NCBI RefSeq assembly: GCF_041381155.1 | Contig: NC_091135.1 | Span: forward strand, 64,259,067 to 64,323,066 | Direction: 5' to 3' | Source of the DNA: Argopecten irradians | Taxonomy: Eukaryota > Mollusca > Bivalvia > Pectinida > Pectinidae | Length of the DNA: 64,000 nt | The notes under the pieces: generated by a model | Database searches by the model: none | The model's input: the letters and a program-made list of their open reading frames with translations, nothing else | Told to the model about the DNA's origin: nothing | Program-made: the position numbers and the translations under genes | Part shown: piece after piece, positions 23,901 through 34,479 of the stretch | Layout: each line of letters opens with the position of its first letter | Numbering within the stretch: the first letter of the stretch is position 1

Positions 23901-26544
23901 GGTACATACTTTGTTAGGTAGGTACATACTTTGTCAGGTGGGTATAAACTTTGTCAGGTGGATACAGACTTTGTCAGGTGGGAACAGGCTTTGTCAGGTA
24001 GGTACAGACTTTGTCAGGTAGGTACAGACTTTGTCAGGTAGGTACAGACTTTGTCAGGTAGGTACAGACTTTGTCAGGTGGGTACAGACTTTGTCAGGTG
24101 GGTACAGACTTTTGTCAGGTGGGTACAGACTTTGTCAGGTAGGGGTACAGACTTTGTTAGGGTAGGTACAGAACAGGTAGGTACAGACTTTGTCAGGTAA
24201 GGTACAGATTTTGTCAGGTAGGTACAGAATTTTGTCAGGTAGGTACATACTTTGTCAGGTAGGTACAGACTTTGTCAGGTAAGGTACAGACTTTGTCAGG
24301 TAGGTACAGACTTTGTCAGGTGGGTACATACTTTGTCAGGTGGGTACAGACTTTGTTAGGTGGGTACAGACTTTGTCAGGTGGGTACAGACTTTGTCAGG
24401 TGGGTACAGACTTTGTCAGGTGGGTACAGACTTTGTCAGGTGGGTACAAACTTTGTCAGGTGGATACAGACTTTGTCAGGTAGGTACAGACTTTGTCAGG
24501 TAGGTACAGACTTTGTCAGGTAGGTACAGACTTTGTCAGGTGGGTACAGACTTTGTCAGGTAGGTACAGACTTTGTCAGGTGGGTACAGACTTTGTCAGG
24601 TGGGTACAGACTTTGTCAGGTAGGTACAGACTTTGTCAGGTGGGTACAGACTTTGTCAGGTGGGTACAGACTTTGTCAGGTGGGTACAGACTTTGTCAGG
24701 TAGGTACAGACTTTTTGTCAAGTAGGTACATACTTACGATTTGTCAGGTGGAGTGTGATTTTGTCATGTGGGTACAGACTTTGTCAGGTAGGTACTCTTG
24801 TCAGTACAGACAGGTAGGTACTTTGTCAGGTGGGAATTTGTCAGTAGGTACAGACTTTGTCAGTTGGGTACAGATTTTGTCAGGTTGTTACAGACTTTGT
24901 CCGGTAGGTTCAGACATTGTCAGGAAGGTACAGAGTGTACAGAGGTGGGTATGGGTACAGACTTGTCAGGATGTAGGTATAGAACTTTGTCAGGTGGGTA
25001 CAGACTAAGGTGTTGACTTTGACAGGTAGGACTTTATTAGGTGGGGGTTCCACACTTTGTCAGGTAGGGTACAGACTTTGTAAGGTAGGGTTCAGACTTT
25101 GTATTGGTAGGTACAGACTTTGTCAGGTAGGTACAGACTTTGTCAGGTGGGTACAGACTTTTGTCAGGTGGTATACAGACTTTGTCAGGTAGGTACAGTT
25201 TTTGTCAGGTGGGGTACAGACTTTGTCAGGTAGGTACAGACTTTGTCAGGTAGGTACAGACTTTGTCAGTAGTACAGACTTTGTCAGGTAAGGTACAGAC
25301 TTTTGTCAGGTGGGTACAGACTTTGTCAGGTAGGTACAGACTTTGTCAGGACTTTGTGTACAGACTTTGTCAGGTAGGTACAGACTTTGTCAGGTGTCAG
25401 CGTGGGTACAGACTTTGTCAGGTGGGTACAGACTTTGTCAGGTGGGTACAGACTTTGTCAGGTGGGTACAGGTAGGTGGGTACAGACTTTGTCAGGTGGG
25501 AACAGACTTTGTCAGGTAGGTACAGACTTTGTCAGGTGGGTACAGACTTTGTCAGGTGGGTACAGACTTTGTCAGGTGGGTACAGACTTTGTTAGGTGGG
25601 TACAGACTTTGTCAGGTGGGTACAGACTTTGTCAGGTGGGTACAGACTTTGTCAGGGTAGGTACAGACTTTGTCAGGTAGGTACAGACTTTTGTCAGGTG
25701 GGTACAGACTTTGTCAGGTGGGTACAGACTTTGTCAGGTAGGTACAGACTTTGTCAGGTAGGTACAGACTTTGTCAGGTAGGTACAGACTTTGTCAGGTG
25801 GGTACAGACTTTGTCAGGTAGGTACAGACTTTGTCAGGTGGGTACAGACATTGTCAGGTTTGTACAGACTTTGTCAAGTAGGAACAGACTTTGTCAGGTA
25901 GGTACAGACTTTGTCAGGTGTACAGACTTTGTCACAGTAGTACAGACTTTGTCAGGTGGTACAGACTTTTGTCAGGTAGGTACAGACTTTGTCAGGTGGG
26001 TACAGACTTTGTCAGGTGGGTACAGACTTTGTTAGGTGGGTACAGACTTTGTCAGGTGGGTACAGACTTTGTCAGGTGGGTACAGACTTTGTTAGGTGGG
26101 TACAGACTTTGTCAGGTGGGTACAGACTTTGTCAGGTGGGTACAAACTTTGTCAGGTGGATACAGACTTTGTCAGGTAGGTACAGACTTTGTTAGGTGGG
26201 TACAGACTTTGTCAGGTGGGTACAGACTTTGTTAGGTAGGTACAGACTTTGTTAGGTAGGTACAGACTTTGTCAGGTGGGTACAGACTTTGTCAGGTAGG
26301 TACAGATTTTGTCAGGTAGGTACAGATTTTGTCAGGTGGGTACAGACTTTGTCAGGTAGGTACAGACTTTGTCAGGTGGGTACAGACTTTGTCAGGTAGG
26401 TACAGACTTTGTTAGGTAGGTACAGACTTTGTCAGGTGGGTACAGACTTTGTCAGGTAGGTACAGACTTTGTCAGGTAGGTACAGACTTTGTCAGGTGGG
26501 TACAGACTTTGTCAGGTGGGTACAGACTTTGTCAGGTGGGTACA
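17941..26544. repeat. 8.6-kb array of a 20-bp unit (~430 copies)
   Basis: Unit CAGACTTTGTCAGGTRGGTA, where R alternates between A and G from copy to copy. Most units are exact. Rarer variants are GTTAGG for GTCAGG, ACAAACT for ACAGACT and one-base indels. Because 20 is not a multiple of 3, three units (60 bp) encode one 20-residue cycle in every frame. R=A gives TAG in one frame, so apparent ORFs of 60-170 codons start and stop wherever the A/G pattern allows. They are not genes. The array lies next to the 53-bp satellite and may share an intron with it. Confidence 0.98.
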
Positions 26545-27664
26545 ATATTAAAGATGTTTGATAATTACCCTATCTCATTAATTTATCAGACATGTTTACC
26601 TTTTACATACTACCCATGATGAAAAATCAACTTTTTGCATAATTTATTATAGTGTAAATAGAGATGTCGTTTTTATAACCAGTCATGCAAGATGCTAATG
26701 GTATGACGTTAACTACGGCGAGGTAATATAGATCAACTCCATAGGATTTGTGCAGTCAAAAATGATAATTTCTAATATTAGCACGTGTAGAAACCTCTCC
26801 GTGCCACACGCGACCGGAATAACCTGTAAGCCGTTGATATCGAGGTCCAAACTTATGCATATTTTCTAGCTCTTATTAACCGTGTGACGTCAAATAGTCC
26901 GTGGCTTATAGCTGTACTATAACTGATGTGCTATCACTTATATCGACGGTCACAGGAAAAGCCGATCAACGATTTTTTATCATTACTTTTAGGGGAAGTT
27001 AATCGTACAATAACTTTGGCTCGAATGTAAATAACAAAAAGAGTGATATTCGATGTTTCAAATACTTTAATTTATGCTCTGATAGCAGGTATCTTCGTGT
27101 AATTATGAAAGAAAATCCATACAGAAATAAAAGTTTCGGATTTTTTGTTGAGGAGTTCAGCAACGAATAAGCTTTGATTAGATAATATTTACCTGTAGTC
27201 TGTATCTTTGATACATTGTGAATTACAAAGTTTGTGACTGTAAAATGAAATTTTACGTAACAATTCAGTAAGAAATCCTTAATTAAAGTATTGACGTACA
27301 TACACACCGATGATTGATCATTACAAACATTGTGTTGTGTGTTGCTAACCCAATAAATCGAGATACATTTATTACAATACCGTAAAACGTTTCAATATGT
27401 GGTATAAAGAATTTATTTTTGATATTATTAAAGATCTAAATATTGAGATATTAAGCAAAACAAACTATTTTTCAGACCGTGCGGTCGCTTTCAATTTTTA
27501 ATCGATATACGAGTAGATACTCCAATATAGATATGTAATTAGCCATGCCTTTGGTTTGATGGTTATGTAATACCTGGACCAGGATGTTGTTTACCTGTAC
27601 ACAACGCTATTCATCGAACTCACCTGGCCGCGGGCAATTTGCTATTCGGTGGACCATATCGGGT
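26545..27664. other. AT-rich single-copy stretch, no gene recognised
   Basis: Unique sequence between the 20-bp array and the LINE target site. An open frame at 26999-27307 (minus) has AT-driven composition and no recognisable features. I discount it. No splice-flanked coding segment stands out. Confidence 0.45.
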
Positions 27665-27696
27665 ATTTGCTATTGTCTTACTGTCAATCAGGTTAG
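27665..27696. repeat. 32-bp target-site duplication, left copy
   Basis: ATTTGCTATTGTC...AATCAGGTTAG is repeated exactly at 32219-32250 on the other side of the LINE. Flanking bases differ immediately outside both copies. This marks the insertion limits of the element. Confidence 0.95.
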
Positions 27697-27870
27697 TTTC
27701 AAGTTTTTCAAGTTTTTTATTTTCCAAATGCAATACAGCATATAGGTTTAACCAATACACAAATACATAAGACAATGATCGTTGTTATGTTTCAAGATGG
27801 CGGAGGATAATTCCGATATACTTCATACCAAATTAAACAAAATGATTAATACATGAGTATGATATATATA

Positions 27871-29925
27871 CTACTGCTGATTAATGATAATTTTCCTTTT
27901 TTCTGTTGCCTGGATCAAATATTTCCCCAACAGATTTAAGCTCTTTACATTTTTAGATGAAAATAACATAATTAATTTATATACACTTGGGTGTTTGTGG
28001 TAATAAGTTTTTATAAACTTTTTACGTAACTCAGAATAAGCAGGACATAGTAATACAAAATGCATTTCATCTTCTACATCATTTTTGTCACAAACAGTAC
28101 AAAGTCTATCGCCTCTGGGAACGGCGTTATAACGGCCAGCTTCAATTTGCAGAGAGTGGGCTTGCATGCGATATTTACTCAATATTTGTTTAGTTTTAGA
28201 ATTCAAAGGCTTCTTTAAATAAAATTGAATTTCAAAGTTATCAACAAGATGTTTATAAATTTCACATTTAGGAGACACGTCAAATGCGCAACGCAGTTCC
28301 TGAATAAATATATCATGCAAGCGCTGTGAATACAATTCCAAAAAGTGTTTTTCATTATCTACATTCTGAGCAATCCAAATATTGTTGAAACCACATCTGC
28401 CTAAATCATTTTTTACATCATACAACCAATTTAATTTATAATTAGGCTTTTTCATAATGAGCTCAAATAGAGCATTATAGCATGACTTTAAAATACAGTT
28501 ATCTGTTCTTAATAGCTTTAACCAATATTTCATCACCATTATTTTACGCTGTATATGTAAAGTAAACCGTCCAGTCTCAAAATACACCATAGAACTATTG
28601 ACTGTTTTTTTCACATTCAATAGACTCTTCAGGAATAAAAGATGTACAGATTCAATCTTAGGTGCTGGGTGCGAGCCCCATACCTCGCAACAGTAATTAA
28701 GCACACATGAAACATAAGTATCAAATAAGGATAATTTTGTTTCAACATTAAGCATGTATTTTTTCATTCTACTATTAAGGAGATAGTATGACTTTCTTCC
28801 TTGTGATGCTAAAGTATTAAGCGCTAGAGTAAATCTTCCATTATAATTGAAAACTAGCCCCAAGTAACAAAAATTATCAACAATATCTATAGCCCTTCCT
28901 TGAAAGGTCCAGTACTCATTAGCCTGTAGACGTTTACTTTTTCTAAAAACAACTATTTTGGTTTTATTTATATTAACAGATAAACTCCATTTATTTGCAT
29001 AATTTTGCAGACAATCTAACATGTTTTGCAGGTCAGTAGCATCTTCAGTAAACAAAACTGTATCGTCAGCATACATAAGTATGAACAAATTTAAAAGTTG
29101 CAGTTGATAGCTTTGACAGTTGGAGTTTATCAATTCACTTTCTATATCATTAACAAAAAGAGAATAAAGTATCGGAGACAAAGATTCCCCTTGTAAGAGT
29201 CCGACATGTAAATCGAACATTGCAGATAGTTTTCCACTTAATTTTGTACATGATTTTACATTATCATAAATTGATATAATCACTTTCAACAATCTACCCC
29301 TAATTCCACATCGCCATAGTTTAAGCCAAAGCTTATTATGTACAATGCTATCAAATGCTTTACTGTAATCGACAAATACACAATAAAGCTTTTTATTTTG
29401 TTGTAAAGTATTAGTAATTAGACTACTTAATGCAAATACAGCATCACGAGTACCGAAACCGGGTTTAAAACCAAATTGCGCATCTGTAACAGCAGATACA
29501 GATTCGCTCCATTTTAACAGCCTTTTGTTCAAAAGACTGGTAAATAACTTTGCTACATGACTAATCAATGTAATACCTCTATAGTTATTTACATTGTTCT
29601 TATCACCTTTTTTATATACAGGAATAATTATACCTTGAGCCCAGGAATCGGGAAAATATCCGACTTCCATAATACTATTAAACAATTTTAACAGAACAGG
29701 TGCAAAAATGGTTTTATATTCAATCATGTACTCATTTAGTATCATATCGGTACCAGCCGACTTATTTCTAGACAGACCTTTAATTGCCTGAATAACTTCA
29801 TCTAATTCAAAATCCACGTCTAATTCAGGAAAAACATTATCGAGATTTTTACCATCCAAGCTACTATCAGTGTCATACGTGATATGATCTCCAGCAAGAC
29901 TCTTGAAATGAAGAAAAAAACTCAT
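27871..29925 (-). CDS. LINE ORF2, reverse transcriptase and C-terminal zinc motif
   Basis: 684 codons as an isolated frame. RT blocks are in order: SAGTDMI, IIIPVYKKGDKNNVNNYRGI, AQFGFKPGFGTRDA, VFVDYSKAFDSI (first catalytic Asp), GLLQGESLSPILYSLFVNDIE, LMYADDTVLF (catalytic YADD) and WSLSVNINKTKIVVF. The C-terminus has CTVCDKNDVEDEMHFVLLC, a CCHC-like motif common to LINE ORF2 tails. No stop interrupts the domain. Apart from the frameshift at its start (see the T7 run at 29914-29920) the enzyme appears intact. It would synthesise cDNA from its own transcript at the nicked target. Its Met at 29925 is incidental. Confidence 0.95.
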   Translation of the reverse strand: MSFFLHFKSLAGDHITYDTDSSLDGKNLDNVFPELDVDFELDEVIQAIKGLSRNKSAGTDMILNEYMIEYKTIFAPVLLKLFNSIMEVGYFPDSWAQGIIIPVYKKGDKNNVNNYRGITLISHVAKLFTSLLNKRLLKWSESVSAVTDAQFGFKPGFGTRDAVFALSSLITNTLQQNKKLYCVFVDYSKAFDSIVHNKLWLKLWRCGIRGRLLKVIISIYDNVKSCTKLSGKLSAMFDLHVGLLQGESLSPILYSLFVNDIESELINSNCQSYQLQLLNLFILMYADDTVLFTEDATDLQNMLDCLQNYANKWSLSVNINKTKIVVFRKSKRLQANEYWTFQGRAIDIVDNFCYLGLVFNYNGRFTLALNTLASQGRKSYYLLNSRMKKYMLNVETKLSLFDTYVSCVLNYCCEVWGSHPAPKIESVHLLFLKSLLNVKKTVNSSMVYFETGRFTLHIQRKIMVMKYWLKLLRTDNCILKSCYNALFELIMKKPNYKLNWLYDVKNDLGRCGFNNIWIAQNVDNEKHFLELYSQRLHDIFIQELRCAFDVSPKCEIYKHLVDNFEIQFYLKKPLNSKTKQILSKYRMQAHSLQIEAGRYNAVPRGDRLCTVCDKNDVEDEMHFVLLCPAYSELRKKFIKTYYHKHPSVYKLIMLFSSKNVKSLNLLGKYLIQATEKRKIIINQQ

Positions 29926-31330
29926 CTAATGTTATATCTCCAACACTACTGACATTCCGCTTTGCAAAGGTTTTATATAATTCCTTAGGGTTATTGCGCT
30001 TTAGTAAATCCATCATGTTACCTTGCATTCTCATATAAGAACGCTTAGTCTTCGCTTCAAATGACTTATAACATTTTTTAGCCTCCGATAGACCTATCCT
30101 GTTAGTGAATGATCTGTCTCTATTAAAAATAGTCAGAGCAGATTTATAATTAGAGTATAACCGCCTACAATTATCATCAAACCATGGTTTATCAGGTACT
30201 TTCTTAGTAGACTTTAAACAATGACAAGAACAAGTACAGTTTACTATTTCTCGTCGACGTAAGCAAAACTGATCAAACAAAGAACGCGTACATTTAACAA
30301 AATTATCCAAACAATCGTCGATACTTTCCTTAGTATTACATAGCTGATCTACAGATCTCTCAATTAGATGCATGTTTTCTAAAATACGTTCATTCTCTTT
30401 GGCCTCATGAGACCAGACTACATTCATGACAGGATGCTTAATATCATCTGAGCAACAATTACATTTATCACTTATTGTCTTTTGACAATTCAGGGTAGCA
30501 TATATAGGTGCATGATCTGAGAATTCATTAAAGCAGCCTACACTAAAACTGGTAACATTTGACAAAGCCATTATATCAGCAAGCACATAGTCAATTACAC
30601 TTGTACCATGTGTATTATAAAACGTGATCTTACCATTTCTATCTCCAGATGAACGACCATTGACAATCTTTAAACCGGTAGATTTACATAGTTCAATAAG
30701 ACTACGTCCAAACGTATTAAGTCGTATATCTTCGGATTTACGTTCAGGGACAGTCTGTTCTACGTTATAAGATATAAAGCCGTCGTTTAAACTATCTATG
30801 TTATTGTGCATATACATATTGTCGAATGTTATAAAATCTGGTTCTACTCCAGTCCGACTGTTCAGGTCACCAATAACAAAAACATGACCTTTCTCACTAT
30901 AATGACCAACCCCATTCTCTAACACCTGGAATATATCTTCATCATAGGAACCATAGAAAATAGATCTCTCTGGTGGAATATAGGTAAAAGCCACATAAAC
31001 ATCTTTCTTATCATCAAAGAGAGAGCCATCTATTCTGATCCACATAATACTATCTAATTCTATCATTTCTACTGACACGAACGGACAAAGCCATGCTTTG
31101 AGTAAGCAAACGATACCTCCACCTTTACACTTTGCTCTAATGACTGGTTTACAAAATTCAAAACCATCTATTACAAGGTTGGAGTCATTATCTAACCAAC
31201 ATTCTGACAAAAACACAATATCTGTTTTGTTAAATACATTACAAAAGTCTATATTTTCCAGCTTAAGTCTTAAATTGCGCTGGACATTCCAGCTACATAT
31301 AGTTAATGAGGTATTACCCTCCTGTAACCT
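29873..31330 (-). CDS. LINE ORF2, apurinic-type endonuclease domain
   Basis: The first Met of this frame is at 31216, but the endonuclease fold starts upstream: the frame is open from the codon after ORF1's UAG and reads LTICSWNVQ (the usual first beta strand of LINE endonucleases). Further motifs are FLSECWL (catalytic Glu), VIGDLNSRTG (GDLN) and FSDHAPIYA (SDH). A Cys-rich segment (CTCSCHCLK) follows in the linker. The frame ends YHV at 29873, overlapping the RT frame by 53 bp. A T7 run (29914-29920) marks the shift, and there the two frames read DEFF and FFLHFKSLAG. A one-base length change would make one ORF2. The protein nicks target DNA to prime reverse transcription. Confidence 0.88.
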   Translation of the reverse strand, partial: RLQEGNTSLTICSWNVQRNLRLKLENIDFCNVFNKTDIVFLSECWLDNDSNLVIDGFEFCKPVIRAKCKGGGIVCLLKAWLCPFVSVEMIELDSIMWIRIDGSLFDDKKDVYVAFTYIPPERSIFYGSYDEDIFQVLENGVGHYSEKGHVFVIGDLNSRTGVEPDFITFDNMYMHNNIDSLNDGFISYNVEQTVPERKSEDIRLNTFGRSLIELCKSTGLKIVNGRSSGDRNGKITFYNTHGTSVIDYVLADIMALSNVTSFSVGCFNEFSDHAPIYATLNCQKTISDKCNCCSDDIKHPVMNVVWSHEAKENERILENMHLIERSVDQLCNTKESIDDCLDNFVKCTRSLFDQFCLRRREIVNCTCSCHCLKSTKKVPDKPWFDDNCRRLYSNYKSALTIFNRDRSFTNRIGLSEAKKCYKSFEAKTKRSYMRMQGNMMDLLKRNNPKELYKTFAKRNVSSVGDITLDEFFSSFQESCWRSYHV

Positions 31331-32212
31331 CTATACTTGTTTAACGTGGGTTTCGTCAAGTTCAGGATCCGAGCTTTGCATAGATGACGTAGTAGCGTGC
31401 TGTTGTGGTGTGACATCATCGCTATCTCTCTGAGATCTTCCGGTATTGTCAGACGGGTCTGATGGTCCAGACACCGCTGTCGCATCGCGAGATGTAAGGT
31501 CTAGGGGCTGGAACTTGTTATCGGTTGTAATACCTCTGACTGGACCTCCCGATAACGACGTAGGCGTAGATGGAGGGCGTGTACGTTTCTTAGGTCGTCG
31601 CCTATTATGCTGTAAGGTTTCAGAATCATGAAACACTTGGCTCGTTTGTTGAACCGGTTGAGGTGCGGAAGCCTCAGGCCCCGTGTAAAGAACACCGTCA
31701 ACATACATTCTGTCCCGGATAAATTTTACCCTATGGCGCTCTCTACGAAGTCGTTTGGCGACTGGGTAAAGCTTCCTCCTGACATCCTCGACAACGGCAG
31801 GGAACTGCTCATTTATACTATAACGCGACCCGTGCAGCTTGTGGGTCAGTGATAGAACCAGCCCGTGCTGGCGTTGGTAGATGAACCTAGCAACAATAGG
31901 ACGCGGCCTTCCTGACTTCCTCTTCCCGAATCTATGGACGTTGCCAAAATCAATGTTCTCTGTGATACCGAGTTCGTTGTATAAAAATGATCTCACAACT
32001 CCCTCTGTGTCCTCACGGGGTACTTCATTAAGACCTAAGAAGACGAGGTTAGATTTCATAGATCGACACTGTAAATCTGTTAGCATGGATTGTAGTTCAT
32101 TTCTCTCTTTACATACTTTCTCTAAAGCGACAGACGTATTTACTTGATCGCTATAGCACTGTTTTTTAATTTCCTTGATCTTGGTTTCGTGTGTCTCTGT
32201 GGTAACTTTCAT
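31331..32212 (-). CDS. LINE ORF1 protein (nucleic-acid-binding, L1-ORF1-like)
   Basis: 293 codons. The N-terminal ~50 residues are charged and helical (KIKEIKKQCYSDQVNTS..LEKVCKERNELQSML), fitting a coiled coil, probably 5'-truncated. Residues ~50-170 contain KSNLVFLGLNEVPRED, NVHRFGKRKSGRPRPIVARF and a basic stretch LRRERHRVKFIRDRMYVDG. This is the RRM plus C-terminal-domain pattern of L1-type ORF1 RNA chaperones. The last ~100 residues are Ser/Thr/Pro-rich and probably disordered. The ATG is only 6 nt from the element's 5' end and may not be the ancestral start. The UAG stop (31331-31333) is directly followed, in the same frame, by open sequence leading into the endonuclease domain. Confidence 0.85.
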   Translation of the reverse strand: MKVTTETHETKIKEIKKQCYSDQVNTSVALEKVCKERNELQSMLTDLQCRSMKSNLVFLGLNEVPREDTEGVVRSFLYNELGITENIDFGNVHRFGKRKSGRPRPIVARFIYQRQHGLVLSLTHKLHGSRYSINEQFPAVVEDVRRKLYPVAKRLRRERHRVKFIRDRMYVDGVLYTGPEASAPQPVQQTSQVFHDSETLQHNRRRPKKRTRPPSTPTSLSGGPVRGITTDNKFQPLDLTSRDATAVSGPSDPSDNTGRSQRDSDDVTPQQHATTSSMQSSDPELDETHVKQV

Positions 32213-32218
32213 ACTGTC

Positions 32219-32250
32219 ATTTGCTATTGTCTTACTGTCAATCAGGTTAG
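32219..32250. repeat. 32-bp target-site duplication, right copy
   Basis: Exact copy of 27665-27696, with GACATCC following instead of TTTCAAG. It defines the 5' limit of the LINE. Confidence 0.95.
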
Positions 32251-33761
32251 GACATCCGCTAATTGGATTGTGATTTGAATTATGGTACCCCGTACATCTA
32301 TGCTCTAGTTTTTTTTTTTATTGTCACCTCCATTTTTAAAATGAAGATGTAAAAACAATAATGGAAATTAACTTATTCAGACACAAAAATGGTTCTAAGA
32401 ACTATTTCAACTAAAGATTTAATCTTAAAAATTATTTCAGTCTAGTACTGCAATTACGGAATCGTGGCATATACCAATCTCCCGTAATTTCTAAGGTATT
32501 AGTAAAAATTCTAAGCATGTATTTTCACCGTTTCGAATCTACATGTATAGTCATACAAGAAGGGTTACAGCATTACCACACTAAATATACTTATTTAAAT
32601 ATCACTAAGTATATTTTTGAAAAGGTACAAGATATTATATTTATTTATAATGCCTGTATACAAGTAATTTCATTTTTCATTTGAACACTATATGTGGTTA
32701 CTTTTTGGATTATACGATAAATGTTCATACATCATACTATTAAATCCCGGTATGCTATACAAAAGGATCGATAATGAATATACTAATTTAAGGATTTAGT
32801 ATAATTTTGAAATGATTTTAGAAACATATATCAGGAATATCATTGGTGTATTTCTGCTTTTTAGTAAAGGCAGAAACATATATACATAAGTAGTTAGCCA
32901 AGGGAAAATGTCTATAAACCGGAGGTCCCGCTGCCAGTCAACAAAGACAAAGGAGGAGTTTCCAATCTCTATGTATATATGTTTCTGGTAAAGGTTATGG
33001 ATAAAGTTTCAAAGGCAACAATAAAGATATAAATATCATTTTCGGCATAAGTTCGGTACTGTTACTCCAATATCACATAACTGATAGCCGTCCACATTTT
33101 ATTTTTACTAAAAAACTGTGCCGTGTTTGCATCGTTATGGCAGAAGTTTGAAATAAAAACACGGATTCTAGATATGTTCATGCTAAATTTTGGGATTTTA
33201 CTCGTAAAAAGATAGTGTTACATTATACTGGTTTTTTTTTTATTACACAGAAATTTACATAATATGCTATCTAAATCTCAGTCCAGACTGATCCGAACAT
33301 CATTTTGATATCGCTATCAAATTGGACTGATTATCTAATCCAAAGTTAGATATATGCTTGTTTGAATGTTTGAAATGGTGTAAATGGAATGTTTTGAAAC
33401 TGAAAATACCTACATCATAAAGCTAGAATAACCATTTACTCGAACAACTCAAAATGTAGATCTAACGTTGTGACGTGTATGTGCTGTATAGATGTATAGT
33501 AGTGTAGCCGCGGACTACTGAGACATCAAAAGACTACGTGACCGCCTAGCTCATTATCTCTGAACCGTAGTCGACACTACCCGTAAATCACGACCTATGC
33601 GATTCGTTAAGTGGGACTTAATTTTTCATCCATCCAAAGCAATATCCTGACGTATAAAAAATGGTTGCACAAATCCTTAAACAAACTTGCTAATGGTCAT
33701 CTCTAAGAAGTTTGATAGGTGCATTCTAAGAATAATTGTAGTTATACATCACATAAATGTC
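32251..33761. other. AT-rich non-coding stretch
   Basis: No frame, tandem repeat or strong palindrome recognised. Oligo-T tracts near 32310 and 33232 could be tails of old insertions. A slightly more GC-rich patch at 33480-33620 has no coding signature. Confidence 0.45.
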
Positions 33762-34148
33762 TCATCTTAGATTTGTCGGTTTGAAGTTTGGAACAAAGCC
33801 TGGTGGCATTTGTCGGGGATTATCACACCACCAGGAGCTGCGGGTATCAGTCCTCTTTTGACGATTTCCACGGCGCGTGGGATTACTAGTACTGTTACCT
33901 TGTCTCGATTGTTGAACATGGCTTTGATGATTTTGGTGGGATAAGCTGTTCACGATTTGGACAGAGGGAACTTGGTGAATTTTAATTACATCCGAATTTT
34001 GTTTTCTTTTTAAAGATGCGACTTCGTCTTGTAGCTGGTAGTTTTCACTTGCCAATCTGTCATTCTCCCTTCTGGCTCCAGCGTAGTATTCTCTGGCCTG
34101 GTCTAAATCTATTCCTAAAATACTTATTTCGAAGTCTTTCGCTTTCAT
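33762..34148 (-). CDS. Coiled-coil/basic ORF, unidentified (downstream half)
   Basis: 128 codons. The first ~50 residues are heptad-like (DLDQAREYYAGARRENDRLASENYQLQDEVASLKRK), consistent with a coiled coil. The rest is Gln/Asn/Ser/Arg-rich and ends SWWCDNPRQMPPGFVPNFKPTNLR, which looks disordered and basic. Its ATG overlaps the stop of the frame upstream (34145-34333) as ATGA. That may be a frameshift splitting one protein, or a termination-reinitiation layout in a retroelement. I do not recognise the family. A retroelement ORF1/gag-like role is possible but unproven. Confidence 0.4.
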   Translation of the reverse strand: MKAKDFEISILGIDLDQAREYYAGARRENDRLASENYQLQDEVASLKRKQNSDVIKIHQVPSVQIVNSLSHQNHQSHVQQSRQGNSTSNPTRRGNRQKRTDTRSSWWCDNPRQMPPGFVPNFKPTNLR

Positions 34149-34333
34149 TTTCTTGTCGCGTCTATAGCTTTTTCAAATTCCTTGTGTTGAGCTGCCCATG
34201 AATTCTGTTTATTTTCTATGTTATCCGAATTGTCCAATTGCTGTTTAAGTTTACATATTTCTTCATCCATGTTAATCTTTTCCCGTTTAAGTTTTTCACA
34301 CTTGTCCGAAAGGCTTTTTACTGTAATTTTCAT
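34145..34333 (-). CDS. Short coiled-coil ORF, unidentified (upstream half)
   Basis: 62 codons, rich in Lys/Glu with Leu spacing (VKSLSDKCEKLKREKINMDEEICKLKQQL). This is almost certainly helical coiled coil if translated. It ends TRK-stop at ATGA, where the next frame starts, and that frame continues the coiled-coil character. It therefore probably forms one protein with 33762-34148 after a single-base shift. No promoter or splice context was identified. Confidence 0.35.
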   Translation of the reverse strand: MKITVKSLSDKCEKLKREKINMDEEICKLKQQLDNSDNIENKQNSWAAQHKEFEKAIDATRK

Positions 34334-34479
34334 TAGTGTATTTTATCTCCTGATAGAATTCAGCTGAATTTGGCATTGGTCAGTTTTCAGTACGTTAAAA
34401 ATTCATCGTCCGAAAGAGTTTGAAAAGGTAAAATTGACTGTACCTGTTTTCTTTCTTTAAATTCCTTTAATCGCAATAA

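Larger units (their letters stand above)
27697..32218 (-). mobile_element. Non-LTR retrotransposon (LINE), nearly complete, 32-bp TSDs
   Basis: Minus-strand element of 4522 bp bounded by exact 32-bp direct repeats (27665-27696, 32219-32250). Order 5'-3': ORF1 (31331-32212), endonuclease domain (to 29873), reverse transcriptase and C-terminal zinc motif (to 27871), a ~170-nt 3' UTR, an AATAAA at 27717-27722, then an A-rich tail with two CTTGAAAA-type units at the TSD. ORF1's first ATG is only 6 nt inside the 5' limit, so the copy is probably 5'-truncated in or just before ORF1. Perfect TSDs and long open frames imply a recent insertion. The clade cannot be fixed here. An APE-type endonuclease plus this RT layout excludes R2-like elements. 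Confidence 0.95.

Noticed and set aside
18337..26235. Dozens of plus-strand frames encoding cycles of YRLCQVGTDFVRWVQTLSG
   Set aside because: They are read-through of the stop-poor 20-bp unit in all frames and end wherever the A/G site makes TAG in phase. No splice, start context or non-repeat sequence supports a protein.
26999..27307. 102-codon minus-strand frame
   Set aside because: The AT-rich composition gives a hydrophobic, featureless peptide, with no neighbours or splice sites to support it.
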